NCBI RefSeq assembly: GCF_040126305.1
Contig: NZ_CP149512.1
Span: forward strand, 248,001-312,000
Length of the DNA stretch: 64,000 bases
Source: Pararhizobium sp. A13
GTDB taxonomy: Bacteria > Pseudomonadota > Alphaproteobacteria > Rhizobiales > Rhizobiaceae
Direction of reading: 5' to 3'
The translations under genes were made by a program, and so were the position numbers. The notes under the pieces were generated by a model, which was not told the DNA's origin, made no database searches, and saw only the letters and a program-made list of their open reading frames with translations. Numbering within the stretch: position 1 is the first letter of the stretch; every line of letters starts with the position of its first letter. Positions 8,782 through 17,107 of this stretch are shown in pieces.

Positions 8782-9447
8782 TCAAATGGCTAGTTTTTTC
8801 AGGAACCGCTGCTCGATGAGCGTGACGGCACGGGTGAGCGGAAACGCAATCGCGAAATAGATCAGCGCCACGATCGTCAGAACCTCGACAGGACGTGCCG
8901 TGTTATTGGAAATGTTCTGGCCGACGAACATCAGGTCGGCCATACCGACAGCCGAAACCAATGCGCTCTCCTTGAAGAGGCTGACGCAATTCGACAGCAG
9001 CGTCGGGACGGCGCGCAGCACCGCCTGGGGCAGGATGACACTCGTAACCTGGACGCGGCGTGGCAGCCCGAGTGCGACGCAGGCATCGAGCTGCTCCGGC
9101 CCGATCGATTTCAGGGAGGCGCGGAAAGTCTCGCTGGTGATCGCACCCATATAGAGGGTCAGTGCGATGACGCCGGAAGCAAGATTGGAAAGCTCGACGC
9201 CGAGGATCAGCGGCAGGCAGAAGAAGATCCAGAAGAGCTGGATGAGCACAGGGGTGCCGCGGAAGAACTCGACATAGACGCTGGAAATGCCGCGCAGCAC
9301 CGAGCTGCGCGACGTTCGGGCAAGGCCGACGAGGAAGCCGAGCGTGCAGCCGAGAACAACGCAGATCAGCGTGAGCTTGACGGTGGTCCAGAGACCGAGC
9401 GCGAGCGCATTCTGGAAGCGAAGGACGATCGAGAAGTCGAGAGCCAT
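8782..9447 (-). CDS. Polar amino-acid ABC transporter permease
   Basis: A 221-residue inner-membrane subunit of the HisMQ/GlnP type. About five hydrophobic helices and the EAA cytoplasmic loop (EQLDACVALGLP) near residue 125 are visible. It forms a heterodimer with the permease encoded at 9458-10120, only 10 bp upstream in the operon. Its likely substrate is hydroxyproline or a related imino acid, inferred from the catabolic genes that follow. Confidence 0.9.
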   Translation of the reverse strand: MALDFSIVLRFQNALALGLWTTVKLTLICVVLGCTLGFLVGLARTSRSSVLRGISSVYVEFFRGTPVLIQLFWIFFCLPLILGVELSNLASGVIALTLYMGAITSETFRASLKSIGPEQLDACVALGLPRRVQVTSVILPQAVLRAVPTLLSNCVSLFKESALVSAVGMADLMFVGQNISNNTARPVEVLTIVALIYFAIAFPLTRAVTLIEQRFLKKLAI

Positions 9448-9457
9448 GGTCTTGTCC

Positions 9458-10120
9458 TCAGCCCGTTACCAGTTGGCGACGGCGTTCCAGGAAACCGACG
9501 ATTTGGGCAACCGGGAAGGAGACCGCGAAGTAGACGAGCGCGACAATTGTGAAGGTTTCAATTGGCCGGTACGTCTCCGTCGCAAGCGTCTTGGCCTCGT
9601 ACATGAGATCTTGCACGGCCACGATCGCGACCAGAGCGCTTTGCTGGAAACTGCCAATGCCGTTGGTCAGAAGTACGGGAATTGAGGCTCGAATTGCTGT
9701 CGGCAGCACGATATAGAGAGTGCGCTGCAGCGGATTGAGACCAAGCGCGATGCCAGCATCGAGTTGCTCGCGCGGCACGCCCTGGATTGCGGCGCGATAG
9801 GCTTCCGCGTTGAAGGCCATCAGATTGAGGCCGAGCGCCAGGATGCCCATCGTCATCGAGCCGAGGAAGACGTTGAAGAGCATCGGCACGCAGTAGAAGA
9901 ACCAGACGATCTGAACGATTGCCGGCGTGCAGCGGAAGAATTCCACGAAAAGCATCGCCGGCACCCGAATGTCGGCTATGCGGCTCATGATCATAAGAGC
10001 GAGTGGAAACCCGAGGATGATGCCTATGAGGTTGGCGGCGGCTGTCAGTTGCAGGGTAACGATCAGGCCATCAAGCAGCGGGCCGTAGGAGACTGACTGG
10101 AAGTCGAATGTATAGTTCAT
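9458..10120 (-). CDS. Polar amino-acid ABC transporter permease
   Basis: A 220-residue HisMQ-family membrane subunit with the EAA loop EQLDAGIALGLN near residue 130 and five or so transmembrane segments. It is paralogous to the next permease and spaced 9 bp from the ATPase gene upstream. Together they make the membrane pore of the imino-acid importer. The start ATG at 10120 begins MNYTFDFQS, a usual N-terminus for this family. Confidence 0.9.
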   Translation of the reverse strand: MNYTFDFQSVSYGPLLDGLIVTLQLTAAANLIGIILGFPLALMIMSRIADIRVPAMLFVEFFRCTPAIVQIVWFFYCVPMLFNVFLGSMTMGILALGLNLMAFNAEAYRAAIQGVPREQLDAGIALGLNPLQRTLYIVLPTAIRASIPVLLTNGIGSFQQSALVAIVAVQDLMYEAKTLATETYRPIETFTIVALVYFAVSFPVAQIVGFLERRRQLVTG

Positions 10121-10129
10121 CTTCGCCCC

Positions 10130-10909
10130 CTAGTGCCGGATATGGAAAACGCGGTCGATGAACTCGCGGGTGCGCTCTTCCTTCGGCGAGCCGAGCACCT
10201 GCTCCGGAGGGCCATCCTCGACAACCACGCCGCCCGCACAGAAGATGACGCGCGAGGCGATGTTCTTCGCGAACCACATGTCGTGGGTGACGATCATCAT
10301 CGGCATGTCTTGGGCGGCTAGCTGTAAGATGACCTGTTCGACCTCGGCGACGAGTTCTGGATCAAGAGCCGACGTCACCTCGTCGAACAGCATCAGCTTC
10401 GGATCGAGCATCAGGGCGCGAGCGATCGCCACACGTTGTTTCTGTCCGCCTGAAAGCTGCGCCGGATAAGCACTCGCCTTTGCGCCAAGGCCAAAGCGTT
10501 CGAGAAGCGCCTGGGCGCGCTTGGTCGCACCTGTCCTGTTTTCACCCCTCACCTTGCATGGCGCAAGAACCAGATTTTGAATGACGCTCAGGTGAGGAAA
10601 AAGCGTGTAGTGCTGGAACACCATGCCGATCGAGCGGCGCACTTCGGTATCGATAATTGTCTTCCTGTCGACGCTCTCGGACGAGATATAGGGGTTTCCA
10701 CCGAAAGTGATCGATCCGCTGTCGATCTTCTCGAGCCCCATCATCACGCGCAGAAGAGTGCTCTTGCCGCCGCCGCTTGGGCCGATGACGACGACCCGTT
10801 CGCCGGTCTTCATTTCGATATCCACACCCTTGAGGACCTGAATATTGGGTCCGTAGCCCTTGTGAAGGGACTGGATCTTGACAAGAGGAGTACTGCTGCA
10901 TGTGGTCAT
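10130..10909 (-). CDS. Polar amino-acid ABC transporter ATP-binding protein
   Basis: A 259-residue GlnQ/HisP-type ATPase with Walker A GPSGGGKST (residues 43-51), Q-loop MVFQHYTLFPHLS, signature LSGGQKQR and Walker B LMLFDEVTSALD. The Val in DEVTSALD is the usual amino-acid-importer form. The ATG at 10909 follows GGAGAT by five bases; 32 extra in-frame residues upstream show no conservation and cross a hairpin. It lies 70 bp downstream of the binding-protein gene. Confidence 0.93.
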   Translation of the reverse strand: MTTCSSTPLVKIQSLHKGYGPNIQVLKGVDIEMKTGERVVVIGPSGGGKSTLLRVMMGLEKIDSGSITFGGNPYISSESVDRKTIIDTEVRRSIGMVFQHYTLFPHLSVIQNLVLAPCKVRGENRTGATKRAQALLERFGLGAKASAYPAQLSGGQKQRVAIARALMLDPKLMLFDEVTSALDPELVAEVEQVILQLAAQDMPMMIVTHDMWFAKNIASRVIFCAGGVVVEDGPPEQVLGSPKEERTREFIDRVFHIRH

Positions 10910-10942
10910 GACGGATCTCCGGCTTAAAACAGAAAATGAAAG

Positions 10943-10974
10943 AGGGCCGAGCAGAGCGCGCCGTGCCCGGCCCT
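10943..10974 (-). terminator. Hairpin between binding-protein and ATPase genes (partial terminator or mRNA stabiliser)
   Basis: Seven-base arms AGGGCCG (10943-10949) and CGGCCCT (10968-10974) form a GC-rich stem. On the minus strand it is followed by a T-rich stretch (TCTTTCATTTTC). It sits directly after the binding-protein stop codon. Such intercistronic hairpins in ABC operons usually raise the ratio of binding protein to membrane subunits. Confidence 0.55.
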
Positions 10975-10979
10975 TGGCA

Positions 10980-11813
10980 TCACTGCGCTGCCTTGAGCAC
11001 CTCATCGACCGCCTTGCGGATCAGTTCGTCCACGTGGCCGGTCGCGACCTTTTCCTCGAGGAATATGTTCACCACTTCCACATCGGCTGCCGACAACTGG
11101 TATGGTAGGCCGAATGCGACACCCTGCTTCGCCAGCGCCGGTGTCGGATTGAGAGCAATCGCCCAGTCAGGATTGGACTGCGTGAAGAGCTGGTTCGTAT
11201 CTGAAGCGTCGACCAGGATGTCGGCGCGTCTGGAAACGACCGCCAAACGCGTCTCGTCATTGCCTGGCAGCCGCAGGACAGTAGCGTTCTTCACGGCAGC
11301 TGTTATTGCCTTGTCCTGGGCGGTGCCCGACATGACTGCCAGCGTCACGTCCTTCTTGTCGATGTCCGCAACCGAGGTAGCGCCCGCCGGAACCTTCGGG
11401 TTGTCCTTATTGTAGGCAAGCGAGATCTGGTACTCCATGGCAGGAACTGAGAACTGAACGGCCATGGCACGCGCCGGCGTCCTGTTCAGCGCCAGCGAGA
11501 CGTCCCACTTTCCAGCCTGCAGGCCCGCGACGATGTTGTCCCAGGTCGTATCGACGAATTCCGGCTTGACCTTCAGAGCTTCGGCGAATTCGCGGCAGAG
11601 ATCAGCGAAGAAACCCGAGTATTCGCCGGTAGCAGGATCTCGCATGACGTAGGGCGGAGCAACCGCCGCGCCGCAGCGAACCACACCCGCCTTCTGCACG
11701 CCCTGCCAGTAGCCTTCGGCGGCCTGGGCAGAAACGGGGGCGGTTGAAAGGCCAGCAATCAGGGCAAGTGCAGGCAGCGCCCGCAATACGGGCGAAAGCA
11801 TCTTCGAAACCAT
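10980..11813 (-). CDS. Periplasmic amino-acid binding protein of ABC transporter
   Basis: A 277-residue family-3 solute-binding protein. The ATG at 11813 has GAGGA seven bases upstream and begins a clean signal peptide of about 33 residues (MVSKM, hydrophobic core LPALALIAGLS, cleavage after SAQA). The mature part starts GYWQGVQKAGVVRCG and has the usual two-lobe layout (GFFADLCREFAEAL, DVTLAVMSGTAQDK). It is the first gene of the leftward operon and so sets substrate specificity for the hydroxyproline-type catabolic genes behind it. Confidence 0.92.
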   Translation of the reverse strand: MVSKMLSPVLRALPALALIAGLSTAPVSAQAAEGYWQGVQKAGVVRCGAAVAPPYVMRDPATGEYSGFFADLCREFAEALKVKPEFVDTTWDNIVAGLQAGKWDVSLALNRTPARAMAVQFSVPAMEYQISLAYNKDNPKVPAGATSVADIDKKDVTLAVMSGTAQDKAITAAVKNATVLRLPGNDETRLAVVSRRADILVDASDTNQLFTQSNPDWAIALNPTPALAKQGVAFGLPYQLSAADVEVVNIFLEEKVATGHVDELIRKAVDEVLKAAQ

Positions 11814-11886
11814 CGTCATTTCCTCTTTTTGTGATGCGCGATCCGCGCGGTTCCTCTCGTCGGCTTGTAAGCCGATCTTGTCTTTG

Positions 11887-11934
11887 TGTCGTCTCTGTGT
11901 CGACACTGTAAATAATGTCGGCTGAGTGTCGACA
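11887..11934. promoter_or_regulatory. Tandem operator-like direct repeat in transporter/GntR divergent region
   Basis: Two copies of the 19-base pattern TGTCGnCTnnGTGTCGACA lie at 11887-11905 and 11916-11934, exactly 29 bp apart. Each contains the perfect palindrome TGTCGACA (11898-11905 and 11927-11934) preceded 11 bp upstream by a TGTCG half-site. The region separates the transporter operon from the divergent GntR gene. GntR/FCD regulators usually bind short palindromes with a central TCGA or TATA-like core in this position. Binding by the adjacent GntR protein is inference. Confidence 0.65.
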
Positions 11935-12012
11935 AAGTCAAGGGGAAATTTTACATTGTCACCGCACGGCCATTCTGGCCTTATGCGTTCGGGCAACGTG
12001 AAAGGGACGTAA

Positions 12013-12732
12013 GTGTCTGACGAAGCAGAAACCAAGCGAGCCAAAGGCACGGGCTGGAAAAACGTCTATGAGACGCTGAGAAACGAGATCCTGGCGCTCA
12101 CGCTTGCGCCTGGTCAGCTCCTCGACGAGAGCACGCTCGCCGAAAGGTTTGACATGTCCCGTTCGCCGGTTCGCGAAGCCTTGATTAGGCTCGCGGGCGA
12201 GGATCTCGTCGTCACCCTGTCAAACCGCAGCACGATCGTCGCACCAATCGAGGTCGCAACCTTCCCGAAATATGTCGAGGCGCTGGACATAGCCCAGCGC
12301 ATGAACACCCGACTGGCTGCGGAACTGCGCACCGAGGCAGACCTGAAGGCCATCGCCAAGCGGCAGAAGGAATTCGAAGCCGCCGTGAAAATCGGCGATC
12401 ACCTCAAGATGTCCGAGGCCAACAAGCAGTTCCATATGGCGATCGCCCATGCCGGCAAGAACGGCTATCTCGCCTCGTTCTACGAGCGCTTGCTCAATCA
12501 AGGCCAGCGCATGCTGCATCTTCACTTCGACTATCTGGAGCGTACGCATGAGGGGTATCTTCTCACTGACGAGCACGATCTGATGCTGGAGGCGATCAGG
12601 GCGAAGAATGTCGATCTCGCCGATGAACTGGCTCATGCCCACACGCGCCAGTTCCAACAGAATTTCATCGACTTCATGCGCGAGAACTACACGACCGATG
12701 TCTCGCTCGCGCGGCGCAAGGCAGCCGAATAA
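12013..12732 (+). CDS. GntR-family (FCD/FadR subfamily) transcriptional regulator
   Basis: A 239-residue regulator. The winged-helix domain covers residues ~14-80 (YETLRNEILALTLAPGQ, RSPVREALIRL) and the all-helical FCD effector domain about 90-220, with metal-ligand-like residues (D, H in ANKQFHMAI, H in DEHDLMLEAI and HAHTRQ). Translation starts at a GTG with GGGA six bases upstream. It is divergent from the imino-acid ABC operon across the tandem TGTCGACA repeats, so it is most likely the local inducer-responsive repressor. The next gene starts with no gap after the TAA. Confidence 0.92.
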   Translation: MSDEAETKRAKGTGWKNVYETLRNEILALTLAPGQLLDESTLAERFDMSRSPVREALIRLAGEDLVVTLSNRSTIVAPIEVATFPKYVEALDIAQRMNTRLAAELRTEADLKAIAKRQKEFEAAVKIGDHLKMSEANKQFHMAIAHAGKNGYLASFYERLLNQGQRMLHLHFDYLERTHEGYLLTDEHDLMLEAIRAKNVDLADELAHAHTRQFQQNFIDFMRENYTTDVSLARRKAAE

Positions 12733-13500
12733 ATGCGTATCGGTTTCGTCGGCACAGGTGCCATCACCGAGGCGATGGTAACAGGTATCTTGTCCGGGAC
12801 GCCATTGGCACGCGATGTCTTGGTCTCGCCTCGCAATGCCGAGGTTGCGGACCGATTGGCGAGAATGTTTCCGGCGGTGCGAATTGCTGCGGACAACCAG
12901 GACGTCGCAGACGCTTGCGACATCCTCGTTCTCGCCATCCGGCCGCAGGTCGCCGAAGAGGTTGTAAAGTCACTTCGCTTCGCGCCTGGCCAGACAGTCG
13001 TCAGCGTGATTGCTGCAACCGATCGCGACAGGCTGCAAGAGTGGATCGGCCAGGAGGTTGACCTCACCCAGGCAATACCGCTGCCCTTCGTTGCCAACCG
13101 CGAAGGTGTGACCGCGATATACCCACCGAATTTTGAAGTCGCATCGCTGTTCGCCAGCCTGGGAACAACCGTTCAGTGCGCGACGCGAGAAGAATATGAC
13201 CTTCTCGCCGTCGCGAGCGCAATGATGGCGACATACTTCGGCATCATGGACCGGACAACGAACTGGCTTGCTGCGAAGGGGTTGCCAGACAATTCCGCGA
13301 GAGACTATCTCGCTGCACTTTTTGCCAGCCTCTCACAAACCGTGCTGCGATCGAACGGCACATCTCTCAAGGAGTTGAGCGGTGAATTTGCGACCAAAGG
13401 CGGGCTCAACGAACAGGTTCTTGTCGACTTTGAACGCAACGGCGGCGTTACCGCATTGACCGACGCGCTTGAAGCCGTTCTCCGGCGCATCAAGGAATAG
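12733..13500 (+). CDS. ProC-like NAD(P)-dependent pyrroline carboxylate reductase
   Basis: A 255-residue protein of the pyrroline-5-carboxylate reductase fold. The N-terminal dinucleotide motif is GFVGTGAITEAMV, followed by LAIRPQ and the VVSVIAA stretch, and then a helical dimerisation domain. In true ProC the C-terminal signature is a Ser-Pro-Gly-Gly-Thr-Thr type loop. Here it reads ATKGGLNEQ, so the substrate loop is altered. The gene starts immediately after the GntR stop codon and is presumably cotranscribed. In this locus a reductase for the pyrroline formed by hydroxyproline dehydration is a reasonable guess; housekeeping P5C reductase is less likely. Confidence 0.8.
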   Translation: MRIGFVGTGAITEAMVTGILSGTPLARDVLVSPRNAEVADRLARMFPAVRIAADNQDVADACDILVLAIRPQVAEEVVKSLRFAPGQTVVSVIAATDRDRLQEWIGQEVDLTQAIPLPFVANREGVTAIYPPNFEVASLFASLGTTVQCATREEYDLLAVASAMMATYFGIMDRTTNWLAAKGLPDNSARDYLAALFASLSQTVLRSNGTSLKELSGEFATKGGLNEQVLVDFERNGGVTALTDALEAVLRRIKE

Positions 13501-14128
13501 CCAACGCGTCCCCGCTTCCAAGAGCTTGGAGAGCGATGGATCAGATCAACAACCCGAACACCCCTCCCACGCGGGTGGCGGCCGGTACCTTGGAAAGGTG
13601 ACATGGACAACGGGAAGGTTTTCCAAGCAGCCGATCAGTGGAGACTCGACATCCGTAGCCGCCATCGCCACCTGGTTGTCCGAAGCAGGCAGCCCGCTTG
13701 GCACTGTGCCGGGAGGTAAGCTGGTTCGTCGATCACAACGCCGCGCAGAGTTGGTGAGTGCCCGCCGCGCCCACCAGCGCGGCCGGCCGGCCGGCGGTCA
13801 CACGGAGTTGCGGGATCATCGTGCGTACTGTGCTGATCACCGCCACTGCAGATCGCCAACGATCTAGTTCCGCCCCCACCCCATGCGCGATCATCAGATT
13901 GAACAATCGGAGATGGTTCCGCCCTTCATTGGGATCTCGCCACTCGAAGACTTTCTTCTGTCAGACCGTTTGACAACAACAGGTTATTGCCGGATCGTCG
14001 GCGGTTAGCTGTGAAATGCCAGCAGTTGTGGCGCAGCGTTGTCTGCGTGACGATGCCCGCTCGATTGGGCAGTCTCGTCGAGCGCCCTTGAGGCCAAGCA
14101 CAGTCCTGAAGCAACCCGGGAGGATAAC
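13501..14128. other. Intergenic region with no recognisable gene
   Basis: About 630 bp between the ProC-like gene and dodecin. Short open frames on both strands have no family features, and the local base use does not look coding. A perfect GGCAC-T-GTGCC palindrome lies at 13700-13710. I recognise no transposase, RNA gene or terminator here. Confidence 0.5.
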
Positions 14129-14338
14129 GTGAGCGACCATGTCTATAAAAAGGTGGAACTTATCGGTAGTTCGAAGGTCTCGCTGACCGAGGCGATCGAG
14201 ACAGCGATTTCGCGAGCTTCGAAAACCATGAGAAACCTTGAATGGTTCGAAGTGGATCAGATCCGCGGGCACATCAAGGACGGCACGGTGGCGCACTATC
14301 AGGTGGTCATGAAGGTTGGATTTCGGATCGACGATTGA
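14129..14338 (+). CDS. Dodecin family flavin-binding protein
   Basis: A 69-residue protein matching the whole dodecin family: VYKKVELIGSS start, SLTEAIETAISRASKTMRN helix and the WFEVDQIRGHI strand with the Trp that stacks on flavin, then VAHYQVVMKVGFRI. Dodecins assemble as dodecameric spheres that bind and buffer flavins. Translation starts at GTG with a strong GGGAGGA about five bases upstream. It lies 280 bp before ligD on the same strand; cotranscription is uncertain. The 14339-14619 gap shows no gene. Confidence 0.93.
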   Translation: MSDHVYKKVELIGSSKVSLTEAIETAISRASKTMRNLEWFEVDQIRGHIKDGTVAHYQVVMKVGFRIDD

Positions 14339-14619
14339 TGCGCTGAGCCGATTGTCTGTTGCTACCCCAAGAGCTGGGTCGAAGCCTGGCTCCTTGGATG
14401 ATGCGCGAGCGGTTTACCCGGCCGGACATTCCGATCCGGCCCTGCAACCAACAGTTCATCGGCATTCTGAGGGGCCTCTTGAATAATAATCAGACGAATG
14501 CTCGACCAGAGTAGCCGCCGCGATCAAGCGGCTCTTCGCAGCTCAGAGCACGGCGACAGCGAAAAACGCTGCTTCCGCTCGATATTGCAGGTTTGCTGGA
14601 CAAGCCATAGCGTAGGGAA

Positions 14620-17082
14620 ATGGCGACATCGAAACTGACGGCCTATCGCAAGAAGAGGGACTTTTCGAAGACGCAAGAGCCGGTTGGAAGTCTTGCCGGC
14701 GGCGGCAATCGTTTTGTTGTGCACAAGCATCATGCCACCGCAGATCACTACGATCTGCGGCTGCAGATCGGCGGCGTACTGAAGAGTTGGGCCGTCCCGA
14801 AGGGGCCTTCGCTCAATCCGGCGGACAAGCGGCTGGCGGTCGAGACCGAGGATCATCCGCTCGAATATATCGACTTCGAGGGCGTGATCCCCGAAGGCGA
14901 ATACGGCGCCGGTCCGATGATCGTCTGGGATACCGGCGTCTGGGCACCGATGGACGATGTCGACAAAAGCTTGAAGGCAGGCGCCTTCAAGTTCCGGCTT
15001 GCCGGCGAAAAACTCAATGGCGGCTGGATGCTGGCACGGCTGAAGCCCAAGCCGGGGTACGATGACCAGCGCAACTGGCTCCTGTTCAAGGAGCATGATC
15101 TTGCCTCAAGCGACACCATCGATATTCTCGCGGCGCGCCCGGAAAGCGTCAAGTCAGGCCGGCGGATCGAGGAGTTCGCGGAGAAGCCAAAGCCCGCGAT
15201 CCGGCCGGCAAAGCCCAATCCCGGCGTGCTTCCTGGCGCGGTGAAAGGCGCCCTGCCAGCGCGCATCGAACCACAACTTGCGACACAGGCGGCTATACCG
15301 CCCGGCCGCGCCGAACAACGTGAGATTTGGCTGCACGAGATCAAGTTCGACGGCTACCGGACGATGGCGCACGTGTCCGCAGGTGCCGTGCATCTGATCA
15401 CCCGCGGCGGACTGGATTGGACGAAGCGCTATGGCGACCTGCCGGAGGCTTTTCGGCGGCTGCCGTGCCGCGATGCCGTCATCGACGGCGAAATCGTCGT
15501 GCTGGACGACAAGGGGATCAGCAGGTTCGCGCTGCTTCAGGACGCACTCGCAAATGGCGCAGGCAACAGGCTTGTGTTCTATGCCTTCGATCTTCCTCAT
15601 CTCGACGGCTGGAACCTTATCAATGTTCCGCTCGAGAAGCGGAAGGCCCTGCTGGCACAGCTGCTCAAGGGGCACATATCCAGCCACTCCGCCATTCAGC
15701 TGAGTGATCATGTCGTTGGCGATGGGCGTGCACTCTACGAACAGGCTTCGGAAATGGGGCTCGAAGGCATCGTATCGAAGCGCGCATCGGCTCCCTACCA
15801 CAGCGGCCGGTCGAAAACCTGGGTGAAGACCAAGGCGCTGATGACCGGTGACTTCGTGATTGCCGGATACACCATCTCCGAGGCCGCGGGCGGCCTTGCT
15901 GCGCTTGCGCTCGGCGAATGGGTGGACGGCGAACTGGAATACCGCGGGAAGGTTGGAACCGGCTTCGACGCGGGAATGCTCAAGCAGTTGTTTGCGCGGT
16001 TGGAGCCGATGCGTGCTGGCGCAACGAAGCTTGAGGGCGCGCCAAAAGACGTCATGTGGGTCCGGCCGGTGCTCTCGGCGCACATTCACTATTCCAACCG
16101 GACCGCCGACGATGCGCTCCGCCACGCGGTCTTCAAGGGGCTTCGCGATGTCGAGCTCTCCACCCCAGTTTCCTCCCGGCAAGAACGGTTGATCTCGGAC
16201 GCCGATCTCGCAAGCATCTCCGTTACCAACCCGACGCGCCGACTGTTCGGCAAATCCGGCCCGACCAAGCTCGATATTGCAGTCTACTATGCCCTGGTCG
16301 GCGATTTCATGCTGCCGCATATTCTCGGCCGCCCGGTGTCGCTTTTCCGCTGCCCGACGGGAAAGTCCCAGGACTGTTTCTTCCAGCGCCATCCCTTTAC
16401 TGGCATGCCACCCTCGATGGCGACATTCGAGTTCGCCAATTCCGAAGGCGAAACGAAATCCTACCTCTCGGTAGAAGACGCAAGAGGGTTTCTAGCACTG
16501 GCCCAATTCGGCGTGGTCGAATTCCACACCTGGGGGACAACTCGAAAGCAGCTGGAAAAACCTGACCGCATCGTCTTCGACCTCGATCCCGGCGAGGGCA
16601 TTGGCTGGCGAGAGGTGGTCGAGGCGGCTGTCCACATCCGCGGTGAACTCGAGGCAATTGGCCTTCTCCCGTTCGTCAAGACATCCGGCGGCAAGGGTAT
16701 CCATGTGGTCGTGCCAGTCACGCCGAAGCTCCCCTGGAAGAAAGTGCATCCGGCGACAAGCGCCATTGCCGCTCGCCTGGCAGCGACTGCTCCGCAGACG
16801 TTCACCACAACTATGGGCAAGGATAATCGGATACGGCGAATTTTCATCGACTTTCATCGCAACGCCCGCGGGCACACGTCTGCCGCTCCCTATTCGCTTC
16901 GCGCACGTACCAATCTGCCGGCATCGACCCCCGTGAGCTGGACCGACCTTGAAGCTATCGACGCTCCGGAGGATTTGAACTATTCTTCCTTGCCGGGCCT
17001 CTTGGCCACTTCCGGCGATCCCTGGGCCGATATCGACGAATTTGCCAGGGACTTGCCGTTGTTGTCCCAGGCTGGAAAGTAA
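14620..17082 (+). CDS. ligD: Multifunctional ATP-dependent DNA ligase D
   Basis: An 820-residue LigD with all three NHEJ modules. The N-terminal phosphoesterase domain has HHATADHYDLRL at ~37-48. The ATP-dependent ligase domain has the adenylation Lys242 in EIKFDGYR and motif IV-like EGIVSKR. The C-terminal primase-polymerase domain spans about residues 545-820, with the metal-binding FDLDPGEG near 653 and SGGKGIHVVVP near 687. The enzyme processes and seals double-strand breaks together with Ku. The order phosphoesterase-ligase-polymerase is the common proteobacterial arrangement. Ku follows after 25 bp. All catalytic landmarks are intact, so it should be active. Confidence 0.97.
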   Translation: MATSKLTAYRKKRDFSKTQEPVGSLAGGGNRFVVHKHHATADHYDLRLQIGGVLKSWAVPKGPSLNPADKRLAVETEDHPLEYIDFEGVIPEGEYGAGPMIVWDTGVWAPMDDVDKSLKAGAFKFRLAGEKLNGGWMLARLKPKPGYDDQRNWLLFKEHDLASSDTIDILAARPESVKSGRRIEEFAEKPKPAIRPAKPNPGVLPGAVKGALPARIEPQLATQAAIPPGRAEQREIWLHEIKFDGYRTMAHVSAGAVHLITRGGLDWTKRYGDLPEAFRRLPCRDAVIDGEIVVLDDKGISRFALLQDALANGAGNRLVFYAFDLPHLDGWNLINVPLEKRKALLAQLLKGHISSHSAIQLSDHVVGDGRALYEQASEMGLEGIVSKRASAPYHSGRSKTWVKTKALMTGDFVIAGYTISEAAGGLAALALGEWVDGELEYRGKVGTGFDAGMLKQLFARLEPMRAGATKLEGAPKDVMWVRPVLSAHIHYSNRTADDALRHAVFKGLRDVELSTPVSSRQERLISDADLASISVTNPTRRLFGKSGPTKLDIAVYYALVGDFMLPHILGRPVSLFRCPTGKSQDCFFQRHPFTGMPPSMATFEFANSEGETKSYLSVEDARGFLALAQFGVVEFHTWGTTRKQLEKPDRIVFDLDPGEGIGWREVVEAAVHIRGELEAIGLLPFVKTSGGKGIHVVVPVTPKLPWKKVHPATSAIAARLAATAPQTFTTTMGKDNRIRRIFIDFHRNARGHTSAAPYSLRARTNLPASTPVSWTDLEAIDAPEDLNYSSLPGLLATSGDPWADIDEFARDLPLLSQAGK

Positions 17083-17107
17083 TCGTGTTGCCGCTTAGGA
17101 GATGATC

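Noticed and set aside
15154..16392. 412-residue minus-strand frame inside ligD
   Set aside because: The ligD frame carries the catalytic Lys and the polymerase motifs; the antisense frame shows none.
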